The position numbers and the translations under genes were made by a program. A DNA stretch of 64,000 nucleotides, from the NCBI GenBank assembly GCA_026545765.1, contig CM048839.1:88240414-88304413 (forward strand). Reading direction: 5' to 3'. Of the stretch, positions 48,331 through 61,400 are shown piece after piece. The notes under the pieces are model-generated. The model ran no database searches. It was not told the origin of the DNA and was given only the letters and a program-made list of their open reading frames with translations. The DNA comes from Plantago major. Taxonomy: Eukaryota > Streptophyta > Magnoliopsida > Lamiales > Plantaginaceae. Within the stretch, counting starts at the first letter, position 1; each line of letters starts with the position of its first letter.

Positions 48331-48670
48331 TGATATAAGTGGAAGCAAGATAAATGCCAATCTAACACGTAGATTAACAAATACGATAGCAAGCAACTAT
48401 CAAACAGCGTTTAACTCAATATTCTTAGTATTAACCAAAGACACAATGTCAATAACAATTCTGTAGAAATAACGTATGAATGATAAATCCTAGCTACTAG
48501 ACTATATATAAGAAAATAACAATACGAAACCTAACAGACTTAGAATACTAATCCTAATGAACTAAATACCAAAAGTACGAAACAAGCCCATCTGGTTAGA
48601 CTAACTAGTCGAGATTTGCTTAGCCGCATCAATATGAGCGGCTAGCTCTTCCCGTTCCCGTGCCACATCA
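48331..48670 (-). repeat. 5' LTR of the CRM/Reina-like element
   Basis: 340-bp partner LTR, followed on the right by the CTATT target duplication. Confidence 0.9.
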
Positions 48671-48675
48671 CTATT

Positions 48676-49013
48676 GTAGTATTCTTTATCATAAAACGTG
48701 TTCCAAGGAACATTTTTGGCGTGGAACAGAAAACTCCCACACTCATCCATTTAAGCAGAGAATTTTCCCTGAAAAAAATTTAGATTTAAGAACCACTCCA
48801 CCAATGGCAATATATTGTCTGAGTAGGCAATATGGATGTCGGATGCAATGCAAAAATTTCCCACAACATGTCTGTATTGGGACGAAATAAATGAAACTTT
48901 ACGGTATCGTTCATGAAACCATAAGCAACATGATTGGTAAGGTCATCAGTGGTCTAAGAGTTACATGCCCCTGGAATCCTGGAGGAGGAGACGTCTTGTA
49001 GCTTCAAGTTGCA
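48676..49013. other. ancestral flank between the CRM-like and hAT elements
   Basis: Unique-looking sequence that, once both insertions are discounted, is continuous with 44200-44290 on the left and 57847-58140 on the right. On - it is patchily coding-like (for example RYRHVVGNFCIASDIHIAYS near 48810-48870), but I recognise no family. Confidence 0.3.
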
Positions 49014-49113
49014 ACATTGAGCAGGGGCGGATGTATTCATGGGCGAGGTGAGCCTCACCTAGAATTTACCCATGAAATTACTATTATACCCATGGTAGTT
49101 TTTTTTATATACA

Positions 49114-49162
<49 letters not shown>

Positions 49163-50465
49163 ATTTAACCTCAAACCCTAATTATTTACCACCCCAATTT
49201 TTCAATTCTCCTCACCCAATCGGCATTCCATCAACAAACACATTAAGAAAACTGCATCGCGATTTCATCTTCTGATCTCTTCTAGAATAATTCTAGTAGA
49301 AGGTAAAGAATACTTCCTTCATTGGACATGTTATTTTTTTTCCTTATTCTCCTATCTGAGACTGAAATATGATGCGAATCCTGCAATCCAGCTGTTGGCC
49401 TGTTGCTAGAAATCTGGTAGAATGATTTATGAAGAGCGTGAGCTCGTTCTTTCGTCGATAATGGATCACACCTTCTATTGCTTGTTGAAAAGTGAAAACA
49501 TAGGGATTTATTTGGCTAGTAAAAGGGGGATTTATGTGTATTGTTGTTTCTTGCTGCATATATTTGGTATATAGACGGATGGACTGACTGAGAAACTAGA
49601 AAGGGAAAATTGAAAGAAAGAAGTAGACGAATGAGCTAGACACAATAAACTAGAAGTAGAAATTAGAAGAATTTAGATAGTAATAGTAGTCAGTAGAGAC
49701 TTGGAGTGCATTGAAGCAAGGACTTGCTTTCCGGGGTCATGACGAATTTGATAAATCAACAATAAGGATAATTTTCTTGAAGTTCTAAAATTTCCTGTAG
49801 ACCATAATGAAGATGTTAGAAGAGTGACCTTGAAGAATGCCCCTGGAAATCTTCAATTAACATCACCTTCTATTTAAAAGACATTGTCAAAGCTTGTGCA
49901 TCTGAAATAACAAAAATGATAATTGACGAGCTTGGGCATACTAATGGGTTTTTTCAGTATTCTTCTTGATGATTCTCGTGATGTTTTAAGAAAGGAACAA
50001 ATGGCTGTTGTTTTGAGATTTGTTGATAGGAAAGGGTGTGTGGTTGAGAGGATTTTGGGATTTAAACATGTCGAGTCTACTAGTGTTATTACACTTAAAG
50101 GTGTGCTTGAAGAGCTCCTGGATTTACATGGATTGAACATTTCCATGTTGCGTGGGCAAGGGTATGATGAAGTAAGCAACATGATAGGGGAATTTAATGG
50201 ATTGAAATCTCTTATCTTTAAAGAGAATGAAACAACATACTATGTTCATTGTTTTGCACATCAACTTCAACTTTCTCTTGTAGCCGTGGCAAAAAATCAC
50301 ATACGGATATGTGAACTTTTTGTTTTAGTCTCTAATGTGGTAAATGTGGTAGGGGGATCGTGCAAGAGAAAAGAAACGCTTCAAGAATTATTCAAGCATT
50401 GGAAAATGAAGAAATTACTAGGAGGATTCAATCAAGAAAGATCCGTAATTCGCCCTGTTGATACA

Positions 50466-51864
50466 TGATGTGACAATGAAATGTGCGATATAGCATGCTT
50501 TTAGACCGTTGTTTTTTTGCCTTAGATGCAATATTTGTATCGTTTTATGGTCATTTACCAACTTCGCGTGTTTTCGGTAGGTCATGATCGCGCTTTTGAG
50601 GAATTGAACGATTTCAGGCACCAAAACGACATAATTGTGCGAAATTCAAAAAAGTTAAGCGAATACGCCGGATTGACCGTTGCACGGAGTTCGAGGGGTG
50701 AAAACATGTCATGCGACCAACCAATGCGAAGATAATTGAAGATGCAACAACTTTTTAGAAGACCACTTTTCGAGGAAACGAAGTTACGAAGCCCGAAGTC
50801 GAAGAACGAAGAAAACATATTCGAATCTGCAGAAATCGAAGATGGAGTCCACCAGGGGACCGCAGAAGGGGGCTCTGCGGTCACCTGGCGACTGCAGTCA
50901 GTGGTCTGAAATCTTCTGGGCTATTTTCCTAGCCTGTCAGGCTAGGGCCCGCCTTCCTAAACCTTCCTTAATGATCAATGGCGCCAGAGCACGAAATTTC
51001 AAGTATAAATAAGACCTCAGGGGTCTCATAATTCTACACCGCTCACAAAGAAGATCTCCTTAGAGAGAACTAGTCCTCGGGGAAGTGAAACCCCAAATCC
51101 GCTGGCCGTCAGGCACCGAGAAGGAGGAAACCCTAAAAGCAGCACGAAGACATCAAAGACTAAGCTTCTTCTTCTTCTTTTCTTCTTGTTCTTTTCGATT
51201 TTTGCAAGTAGATTACTATGAGTAGCAAACTTTCTCTTGTAAAGGCGAACCGCGGTAACTCTGCTTTTGTTACTTCTTTATATTCCATGATATATTAATG
51301 AATTAGTTTTAAAACGTAATCCGTACTTGTTCTTTATTCGTACGACTCTTTATGTGGGAAATCCTTATTGACTACGACTTGGTAACGGATTATACATTAT
51401 CCTGTGAGATTTTTTTGAAAATGTGACGAGATAGTGTGTTGAGTGACACAACACATTGTTGGTATAAGTGAAGGTGTCTGGATTAACTACGTCTTGATCC
51501 TTTTAGCATGTTTCTTTGCTGCCTGTAGACGGCTAGTACGTTGTTTGATTCTAAGTAGTTGAGAGTAGCATAGCAGGGGGAGGTCGGGGATCCTTTACAC
51601 CTCACACCATCGAATACATAAAATCAGTTAGGGTTTACTGTGATCTAATAATCTGTTCTGCAATCATTCTGTTTACTTTCTGCATACAATTTAATTATGA
51701 TATTTGCTTGTTCCTATGCTAAGTGTCCATGGAGAACGACATCCCGAGTTAACTTTCCGCTATAAATTTTGGATTTGAGGACTTCCGACTTATAAATTTA
51801 ATCTTGATTGTATTTAGGGATTACAGGTTTTACAACGAAAAACGAAATCTCTGAGTGCACATCA
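50466..51864 (+). mobile_element. solo LTR (1.4 kb), probably Ty3/gypsy, Athila-like
   Basis: The insert starts TGATGTGACA and ends GTGCACATCA, with a perfect 5-bp target duplication ATACA at 50461-50465 and 51865-51869. No primer site, purine tract or pol is present, so it is a solo LTR formed by LTR-LTR recombination. A TATA box TATAAATAAG at 51004-51013 fits an LTR promoter on +. The GCACATCA end recalls Athila LTRs, but lineage is uncertain. It interrupts the hAT transposase. Confidence 0.8.
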
Positions 51865-52489
51865 ATACACGTTGGAGCTCCCATTACGGTACTACTTGAA
51901 CTTAATTAATTTGTTTGATTCAGTAATTGATGTGCTTCGTATGATTGTGGAAGATGGAACTTTATCTAATCAAAGAGGTGAAGCTTCATGATTGCTAAGG
52001 GACATGCTGTGTTTTTACTTTGCATTTGATTTGCACTTGATGAAATCGATATTGGGAATTACTAATGATTTGTGCGTGCCATTGCAAAGAAAAGATCAAG
52101 ATATCGTCAATGCTATGAATCAAGTAAATGTTTCTAAGAGAAGACTTCAAGAAATGAGAGATAGTGGATGGGAAGATTTAGTGAATGTTGTGTCTAAATT
52201 TTGTGAAATACATAAAATTGAGGTGCCCGATATGGATGATGTTTATGTGAGTGGAAAGAGACCAAAGAGGAAGGCTCACGAGATGACAAGCGGACATTGT
52301 TATCGTGTTGAGGCATTTACCACAATTCTGCATATGCAATTGCTTGAGTTAAATGGCCATTTCAATGAGGTAAACACCGAGTTGTTGTTATGTGTTTCTT
52401 GTTTGAATCTGCACAATTCTTTTGAAGCTTTTAGTGTTGAAAAGTTAGTTCAGTTAGCAAAGTTATATCATAATGATTTTGAAGAGGTT

Positions 52490-53011
52490 TGTTAAAATAG
52501 AGAGTAAGAAAGAAGGAAAGTAGGTTCTATTTCATATTGAATCAATGGATTACAGAGGAGCATATATACATGGAAAGGAAAAGGCGTGAGCTTCAAACTC
52601 AAATTTTTCTTTGCTAAATTACAAAGCTAATGTACTCGATAATAATCCAGCTCACAACCTTGATCACCAAGTTCTTGATGACAACCGTTGATTGAAGAAT
52701 TCATGGTCAGGATCGAATAGTACCAATTGTACTCTGCAATTTCAAACAAACAGTTTTGTCTTCTTCTTTGCTGAGGATGACGATGAACAGTGATGTGCTG
52801 GAGATGTTGCTAATTCGTTTAGCAACTCTGCCTTTGTCTTGACTTCAATCCGTTTCCGTTTTTCACTTAAGTCCTTCTGTGTTTCTTGTCCATTTGATTC
52901 AGTCTCAATTTCCTTCGCGCCTTTCATATAGGTCCTATAACTTTTAAATTCTTTGCAATCAACTTTCGTTAAATTGCATTTCTTCCTATTTCTATCTTTG
53001 AATTTCCAATA
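52490..53011 (-). repeat. 3' LTR of the copia element
   Basis: 522 bp; on - it begins TATTGGAAATTC and ends ATTTTAACA. The target duplication next to it confirms the left boundary. Confidence 0.92.
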
Positions 53012-56000
53012 TTCCCCCTCAAGAGGAACATATGGATTTCATATGTTCATCTTGTTCAGGGTTTTAACTAGATTTGCTGAGCAAACCGCTTTAGTAAAAA
53101 TTTCTGCCAATTGTTCTTGAGATTTGATGTAATCAATCTTTATTTTTCCTTCAATTACTTTCTCTCTTATGAAGTGACAGTCCACTTCTATATGCTTCGT
53201 TCTTCATGAAAAAACGGGATTCTTAGTTAAGTGAATAGCTGATTGATTATCACAAAGGAGCTTGACTGGATTAAGTTTATCAATCTCAAATTCTTTCAGT
53301 AATGTTGTTAGCCACAGAATTTCACAACAAACATAAGCAATAGCCCTATATTCAGCTTCTGCTGAGGATCTGCTCACTATTGCTTGTTTCTTAGATTTCC
53401 AGCTTACTAATGAACTTCCAATGAAAATGCAATAACCTGAAGTTGATCTTCTTGATATTGGACAACCTGCATAATCTGAGTCACTGTAAGCTGTGACCTG
53501 TGCATCACTCTCTTTAGGAAAGAAAATTCCAAGTCCAATATCTCCCTTAAGATATTTGATCACTCTCATTATCCCATCAAGATGTAATTTGCATGGTTTT
53601 TCCATGAATGTAGTCATTTTTGCTACAGGACTGAAAGTTTCAGTATAATCAAAACCATATTGTTGAGTGAAACCTTTAGCTACTAATCTAGCTTTATGTT
53701 TGTCAATTTGTCCATCTGAATTCAATTTTGTTTTAAAAACAAATCTGCACCCTATAGGTTTTACATCAGGAGGTAGTTTAAGTATACTCCATGTTTTATT
53801 CTCTTCAAGGGCTTTTAATTCATCAGATATTGCAATTCTCCAATGGTTTTCAGTTATAGCTTCTTCATAAGTCTCTGGTTCATGTATGAGAGCAAGATTT
53901 ATTGAATATGTTTTATATTCATTAGAGAACTTTTCATAACCAAGAAAGTTTGATATTGGGTATCTAGTTTGCATGTCATTATGCAATTGAAAACTGTATG
54001 ATTTTGCTTGATGATGATAAATATCTAGTTTAGAAGGAAGTTTTCTGGATCTAGCAGTTCTTCTCAATTCTATTATTTCTGCATGATTTTCTTCTTCTTC
54101 CTGTTCTGAGATTTCATTATGATCAATTTCTTCTGTATCATAATGTTGTTCAGATAAAAAGTCATTGACTTGTTCTGTTTTCTGATTTTCATTTTCCATG
54201 GTTGGATTGACATTTTTATTTATGTTTATCCAATCATAATCATCTGTATCAGGTGCATTTAGTTTGATCTCATTATTTGTGTTTTTCTTTTCTTTATAAG
54301 GAAAAAATGTTTCTATAAATATCACATTTCTTGAAATGAAAACAGTTCTTCTGTTTAAATCAAAAATTTGTAACCCTTGATATTAGCTGCAAATCCAAGA
54401 AAAATACATTTCTGTGATCTTGGATCTAACTTTGTCCTTCCTATTTTCTCTGTACAAGAGAAGCACAAACATCCAAAGGTCTTGATTAAATAATAATCAG
54501 GTTTCTTTCCATGAAAGAGTTCAAAAGGTGTTTTATTGTTAAGCATTTTACTTGGTGTTCTGTTGATTAAGTAAGCTGCAGTCATGACTGCATCTCCCCA
54601 GAATTTTTTTGGTAATTTAAACTGAAAAAGGAGAGCTCTTGTTACATTTAACAAGTGTTGGTGTTTTCTTTCCACCACACCATTTTGCTGTGGTGTGTAT
54701 GCACAGGTCTTCTGGTGTATTATGCCATATTTATCTGTGACATCAGGCATATGGAATTCCATTCCATTATCAGTTCTAATTTTCTTCACTCTCTTTTGAG
54801 TTTGATTTTGTATCTGCTCTATGAAGTTTCTTAGAGTGTTTTTTGTTTCAAACTTGTGTTTTAACAAGTGAATCCATGTCATCCTGCTGTAATCATCTAC
54901 AATAGTCAGGAAATAAACATGTTTGTTCAGAGTAGGTACAGAGAAGGGTCCCCATAGATCACAATGCAATAACTCAATAATAGAACTTGTATTTTTATTA
55001 CTAACGGAAAATGGGAGTTTCTTTTGCTTAGCTTGCATACAGACTTCACAATAAGTAAACTCTTTACAACTGATTTGAGGATTGAAAGCTTTAATAGCTA
55101 CTAATCTACTTGGACTGAGATGGCCTAATCTAAAATGCCATATGTGGTTTTCAACAGCAGCTGATCCATCATGATCATTGAGATTGGTAATGGCTAGTGA
55201 CTTAGGTAAAACAGAAAAAACTTCAATTACTGGAAATTCTTCAATCTCATAGAGTCCTCTCTTGGCTTTAATCATCCCAGTCCTTGTCAGTGATGTTATC
55301 AATGAAGAGCTTGTCTGCATAATTTTGCAGAAATTATCAGTAAATAAGAAAGCAACCTCATTGTCTCTGCATACTTTATTTATAGACATTAGGTTTATCT
55401 TAAAAGTTGGTACACATAGTTTCAGATTAGTATGCATTTATCACTGAGTTTAATATATCACCTATATGAGTAATAGGTACTTTAGTGAGATTAGGTAGCT
55501 GAACAAAATCATATACATATTTGACATTATCAGTGTAGAGAGCTTTATTATAAATGACATGATAGGAAGCACCTGAATCAACAATCCAACTATTTATTGA
55601 TCTTTTAGAGATAACATTTGCAGTAAATCTCATACCTGCATAGTTGAGTTCTGGTGTGCCTTCCTTAGTAGGGCCAGTTGGGGTGCTTGAGCCAGGAGTC
55701 TGCTGACCAGTGTTAACAGCAGTAGCACCTTGATTTTGTTGTGCAAAAGTCATCAGTTGATGCAATTGATCATTAGTGAGACTAATAGAACCAGCTTGAG
55801 TAACATTACCAGTGAAGGATTGAACAGATCTGGCATAGGTATTATACTTTCCACCCCTGCCTCTATAGTTTCCTCTACTAGTTCCTTCATATGGTTTCTT
55901 GCTTTGTGGAAAACCATGGACTTTAAAGCAAGTTTCCACAGTATGATTGCTCAGATTAGGGTAGTTTGGACAAGACAAATTCTTCTTTTCCTTTCTTTTA

Positions 56001-56847
56001 TAACCAACATTCATAGCAGATGGTTCATAACTCATCATAATATCTCTTGAAGATTTCTGAGACTCTTCTTGTAGGACCATAGCATATGCTGTGTCAAGTG
56101 AAGGTTTTGGCTTCATGAGTAGGATTTGTCCTCTCACCATATCATAAGCATCATTCAGGCTCATCAAGAATTTAAAAATTTTATCAACTTCTCTCACTTT
56201 TTCAACTTCCTCACAGACTTTGCAAGATTCATCTTTGCATAAACCAGTTGGTACTGGTCTATAGTCATCAAGTTCTTCCCATAGTGCTAATAACTTAGTA
56301 AAGAAATCAGTCACAAATGAGTTTCCTTGAGTAGGGAGCATAATTTCTTTTTGTACATGGAATATGCGCACATCGTTAGGCTATGCATACCTCATCTTTA
56401 GTTTTAACCAACCTTCAGCAGCTGTTTTTGCATAAAATAAGGCGCTTTTGATTTCTGGAGACACTGAGTGCATCATCCATGAAAGTATTATGGTATTGCA
56501 CTTTTTCCATGCCTCTTTACTGTCCTCATTGTCTGGTTGAGGGAAAGTTCCATGGATAAAGCCTAGTTTGTTTCTGATACTCAAAGACATCAAGAAAACT
56601 CTTGACCAAGTGTGATAGTTGCTTTTGTTAAGCAATGGAGTGATGGCCCCGAATATAGAGTTATCCGAATGATGGAGAAACAAAGGACTGTTAGAGTTTT
56701 CATGCTCAGGAAGAGAGTTTGTGACGGGAGTGTTGGTTTGATCATTGTCAGTCATGATTCAAGGTGGCAGAAAAGAGATAAAGAGAGGCTAGTGTTTGAA
56801 AGATAGGCAGATAAAAAGTATTGATTAGTGAGAAGGCTCTGGTGCCA

Positions 56848-57369
56848 TGTTAAAATAGAGAGTAAGCAAGAAGGAAAGTAGGTTCTATTTCATATTGAAT
56901 CAATGGATTACAGAGGATCATATATACATGGAAAGGAAAAAGCGTGAGCTTCAAACTCAAATTTTTCTTTGCTAAATTACAAAGCTAATGTACTCGATAA
57001 TAATCCAGCTCACAACCTTGATCACCAAGTTCTTGATGACAACCGTTGATTGAAGAATTCATGGTCAGGATTGAATAGTACCAATTGTACTCTGCAATTT
57101 CAAACAAACAGTTTTGTCTTCTTCTTTGCTGAGGATGACGATGAACAGTGATGTGCTGGAGAAGTTGCTAATTCGTTTAGCAACTTTGCCTTTGTCTTGA
57201 CTTCAATCCGTTTCCGTTTTTCACTTAAGTCCTTCTGCGTTTCTTGTCCATTTGATTCAGTCTCAATTTCCTTCGCGCCTTTCATATAGGTCCTATAACT
57301 TTTAAATTCTTTGCAATCAACTTTCGTTAAATTGCATTTCTTCCTATTTCTGTCTTTGAATTTCCAATA
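56848..57369 (-). repeat. 5' LTR of the copia element
   Basis: 522-bp partner of 52490-53011, differing at about eight or nine sites by eye. The AGGTT duplication follows at 57370-57374. Confidence 0.92.
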
Positions 57370-57846
57370 AGGTTGAGCTTTTGTAATTGCTTGTCCAACT
57401 TGAGAATTTATACTGGACATGAATCTATACACTGACATTTCAATTCTCAAGGGGATTGGTGATATAGCTCAAATAATGGTTGGAACTAGAAGACATGTCA
57501 CATACACTTTGGTTTATCGGCTCATCACTTTAGCCTTGGTTTTGCCGGTTGCAACTACTACAGTTCAAAGAGCATTTTCTGCTATGAATGTTGTGAAGAA
57601 TTGGCTTTGCAATCGAGTGGATGAATGACAATCTTGTGGTTTATCATGAAAAAGACATTTTTAGTCGTGTAACAAATGAATATGTGATTGATAGGTTTCA
57701 TAATATGGCTAATCGTAGAGTACAATTGTAATACGCTTAATTTTTAAGTTATCTTGACATATTTTGAAATGGTAGAATTATATTTATAAATTTTATTAAT
57801 GTGTGCCTTACCTGGTCCAATTCCTGGATCTGCCATTAACGTTGAG

Positions 57847-58465
57847 CCACGGGGAACTGGATATCTGCTTGGTACGAACAAAATAATAGTTCGATAAGGG
57901 ATTCTGTTGAACCATATCGAAAGTATAAAGAAATCAGTAGTGTTGTGGAAGCTGTTGAAAGCCAAAAGCGAAATCTTCAAAAGGCGAAAGCCATGGATTA
58001 GAGTCCACTGATGCAGTGACTGAGCTTCCAACGACTTTGGAGTTTGGTCACCTGTAGTTGATTTTAATGTTGTATTCTTCATTTGGTATAGTGCTTCCGA
58101 CATAGTTTCCACAGCATTCATTTGGTTTATTCTGGTGATCCTCTTGAGAACTTCGATTTAATTTGTTGGAGAAGCTGAAAACTATTTTCTGGCCTCAATA
58201 GAACTAAGTTTAGTGGTGTTACAACATGCAATTGGTTGTAGAGGAATGTTTTTAAAGTCAAACTCAAATCAAATCAGATGGTTCTCTATGCAAGTATAAA
58301 GCTAGGTTAGTTGCTAAGGGCTATTTTAAAAAATACTATAACACAACCTTAATTAAGAGAGTTAAGCATATATGCTAGATTCAATAATAAAGAAAGAAAA
58401 ATAAACGCTTTTACATGTCAATACTGTCTTATAATGCTACTGAACCGCATCCAACAGATTAAGGC
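57847..58465. other. intergenic DNA and 3' UTR of DUF1218 gene 2
   Basis: Flank of the hAT insertion. A minus-strand open stretch (58121-57850) reads MNAVETMSEALYQMKNT..., but I recognise no family. The right part probably holds the 3' UTR of the DUF1218 gene that ends at 58466. Confidence 0.35.
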
Positions 58466-61400
58466 CTACACCAACTGTCGCCTCACATAAGCATCTTCGT
58501 TAGGATCTTGGCCATTCTGTGGATAGTTGACTTGAGGCTGTCCCATTGTGATTCCACCTTGTGTTGTAGGAACAGATTTCTTTTCTGAAGTCAGGATGAG
58601 ATAATACGCGATCCCTAGTGACAAACTTGCGAGTGATAGAAGAGCTGCACCTGCAAAAGCACCAGGTTTCACCATATAACAGAAGCCGGGATAAATGTCC
58701 AGGTTGCTATGATCATATGCATCATTAAGCAATGCACCTCCGATAAACACAGGAAATGCTACCACTGTCCCAAACCTGAGTAATATGGTGTGAAACAATA
58801 CATTACATGAGTAATTGCAGAAGAAAGAACATTTAACTAACAACACTCTCTATTCAGTCCATGCTACAATTATGTAAAACAGTAAGAAACACTTGATAAA
58901 GCATATTCTGAATATTCGTATTGAAAATCAATGTTATCCAAATTGCTCATCAAGTACCAAGGACCGCATTTCATTTTCTTGTGGTTATACAAGGTAAGTC
59001 CATAATCTTCATACATCAAACCAGCTGGCACAAGCAGCCATCAACACGAACCAAATTAAATAAATATATTTTGCCCGAGCGAACTGAACTAATGACCCGA
59101 CACCTAATGCCTTGATGATGCAGCGTGCGTGGTTGGATACAAGAACGATAACTCAAAACTCGTTGATTCTTACAGAATACCGAGAATTGACTCAAAACTC
59201 GTTGATTTAGCAGAATACCGAGAATTGATGGATCAAGATTCGTTGATTCACATTAATACCGAAAATTGACAGATTTGAGGAATACCTCTATTTTTCATAA
59301 GTTATCTCATAAATAATCTGTCCGATAAAACAATGGACAATTACTTAAATTGTAAAACTCCTAATCAACTCTTAATCAACTACGAACTCCTAACCTACTA
59401 AAAGGAAATTACCAACCTAATCAACTACGAATAAGGAAAATACCAAAATATTCCAAAACTAGGAAAACTAGGAAAATATGACAAAAAGCAGTAAACTAAA
59501 ATAATTTGACGCCATTCATTCCACATCATTCTCTACAGGGCAGAAAAGATCCGTCCTCGAATCATAAGCCACATCATCATCAGTTGAAGAATCACGTACA
59601 AAAGAAAACATTGTGGAAAGTGGAAACATATACCGAACATCCACAAGTCTAATCAATTCTCTAGCTGGGTCATTCTTTCATCTATCAAACACATGTCGGA
59701 GTTGCCAATAAACTCTAACACACATGGGTGAATGTAATGCTGGTAACTCTTGTGTCGCATGTTAACTATGTGGATCATGGTGACCACATCTATCTGATCC
59801 CCCAGTGATAAAAGCCAAAATTGATCTTTCTCTAACACCCTATCTTCCAAAGGAAAGTGTCGATACACTTTTGATCATCTTTCCTTTCATCATACACCTC
59901 TAGTTTCACACTAAAAGATCTGGACAGCTTAGGTGTCTTCAGTTGTACTTCACTAACTTGGATCTAGATGACAGAGAATAATTATTTGTTGTAGTGATAA
60001 GTAAATCTCGTACACCAAATCTTTTTCTATCTTCTAGTACTTCCTCGTCCCAAATAATAAGAGTACCATTATCTTCATCACTACCCTTTCCCTCCGGGTA
60101 GTCATCCCAAATAGAAGACTCTTTCCAGTTCGTCTTGCAGCAATGTTCCTCAGTGGTGAACAATTGCTCGATTCCACCTTGGCAATTGACACACAAGAAA
60201 GTCATATATGTACCTGTAGACTTGGCAGGATTGCAAGTGTGTATGGATAAATCGGATCTTAGTTTCCAGCAATCTGCTGCTTGATGGAGCACACGATTTG
60301 ATCTGTTAAAACTGATTCGATTCCGATCTCCACCATTCAGATTCTAGTTCAACGAGTTTTCTAGATGCTGTCAAAATTCGTGACAATACAATGGCGGAAT
60401 CAACGGGAAATTTCGATTTATTCGGACTGCGTTGTGCTGTCAATGCTATACGAAAGTTGTCTTTTCTTAACAAAAATCAGCCCGGATCACCTGGAATATG
60501 ATACCAATCTAATGCAGCGTGTGTGGTTGGATGCAAGAATGATAACTCAAAACTCGTTGATTCTTACAGAATACCGAGAATTGACTCAAAACTCGTTGAT
60601 TCAGCAGAATACCGAGAATTGATGGATTAAAATTCGTTGATTCACAGGAATATCGAAAATTGACAGATATGAGGAACACCTCTATTTTTCATAAATTATC
60701 TCATAATGAATCTGTCTGATAAAACTATGCAAATTACTTAAATAGTAAAACTCCTAACCAACTCCTAATAAAAGGAAATTAACAACTCCTAATCAACTAT
60801 GAATAAGGAAAATACTAAAAATATTCCAAAACTAGGAAAACTAGGAAAATAAGACAAAAAGCAGTAAACTAAAATAATTTGACGCCATTCGTTCCACGTC
60901 ACCTGACTAAAGGTAGCATACTCTCAAGAGTGACTGAAACGATTGTAAGAGACAGATAGAAAATATGAGATTTGGGTCGAAATGAACTTACCACGAAACA
61001 GCGAAACATTCTACTGCAAGTGTCCAATTCGGGTTTGATTGATGAGGTCCTTGTGAACAACAAGAAGTGCATCTACTGGCAGCACTGATTACAATTTGAG
61101 CAACCACAAGAGAAGTGGCTGCTGTTATTCCAAGCCCATAAGCAGGGGTCCTTGGATAACTACAACTATGTAAAGAGGAGTATTCATCCTGCATGTGTCA
61201 CCAAACCATCACAAATGTAGATGAAGTCATTAGGCCAAAAATCAACAAGCACGATCATACCACGAACAACACACAAAAAGACCAATGTTGAACGGGAATT
61301 GATATAAACAGCTGAACTTTTGTTAACGGGAGAGCAAAAGTGTCACGAGTAGAAAGTAATATTACCTCCGTCCCGGATTTAATTACCCGAGGTCTGGACA

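Larger units (their letters stand above)
44291..48670 (-). mobile_element. Ty3/gypsy chromovirus on -, CRM/Reina-like, compact, broken
   Basis: LTRs are 44291-44632 and 48331-48670 (TGATGTGG...TATATCA), with a perfect target duplication CTATT at 44286-44290 and 48671-48675. The PBS-like TTGGTATTCAGAGACC lies directly inside the 5' LTR (48330 downward), and a purine tract CCAGGGGAGAC precedes the 3' LTR. Parts on -: a short gag/protease region (48238-47455), RT with [10 protein letters not shown]...[10 protein letters not shown] and YFDDILIY (47021-46300), RNase H (46300-45900), and integrase (45777-44900) with [14 protein letters not shown]. The C-terminal [16 protein letters not shown] / NAYVVDLP / FNVADL motif fits the CRM/Reina side of chromoviruses. 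LTRs differ by about 4% by eye. A few breaks are evident. Confidence 0.88.
52490..57369 (-). mobile_element. Ty1/copia retrotransposon on -, young, broken
   Basis: LTRs are 52490-53011 and 56848-57369 (522 bp each), with target duplication AGGTT at 52485-52489 and 57370-57374. On - the PBS-like TGGCACCAGAGCC adjoins the 5' LTR (56847 downward), and the purine tract GAGGGGGAA ends at the 3' LTR (53012). Parts on -: gag (56755-56000), protease with IVDSGASYHV (about 55590), integrase with LWHFRLGHLS-type finger and RTDNGMEF / TPQQNGVVERKH (55400-54600), then RT/RNase H sequence (54325-53204) with RSSAEAEYRAIA. The gene order IN before RT is diagnostic of copia. LTRs differ by about 1.5-2% by eye, so it is roughly a million years old. 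It has several breaks. Confidence 0.93.
49700..57730 (+). pseudogene. hAT transposase relic (TTF/DUF4371 plus dimerisation domain)
   Basis: Three coding blocks remain. Block 1 (49700-50465) includes GLAFRGHD, NAPGNLQLTSPS, the catalytic-region FFSILLDDSRDVLRKEQMAV and RGQGYDEVSNM, and the YYVHCFAHQLQLSLVAVAKN helix. Block 2 (51870-52489) continues with RW.SHYGTT and the spacer domain (RPKRKAHEM). Block 3 (57375-57730) carries the C-terminal hAT dimerisation motif ALVLPVATTTVQRAFSAMN and WLCNRVDE. Stops and frame changes lie within and between the blocks, and LTR elements separate them. The N-terminus with the TTF finger is absent. Not functional. Confidence 0.88.
49022..57838 (+). mobile_element. 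hAT DNA transposon, defective, split by a solo LTR and a copia element
   Basis: The left terminus CAGGGGCGGATG and a degenerate right terminus (GATCTGCCATTA, 57827-57838) are flanked by 8-bp duplications ACATTGAG (49014-49021) and ACGTTGAG (57839-57846), 7 of 8 identical. Without its two insertions the element is about 2.5 kb. It encodes pieces of a hAT transposase of the plant TTF-zinc-finger/DUF4371 type. The N-terminal zinc-finger part is not found, so it is an internally deleted, non-autonomous copy. A (TA)n tract lies at about 49110-49160. It shares terminal sequence with the MITE at 13799. Confidence 0.85.
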
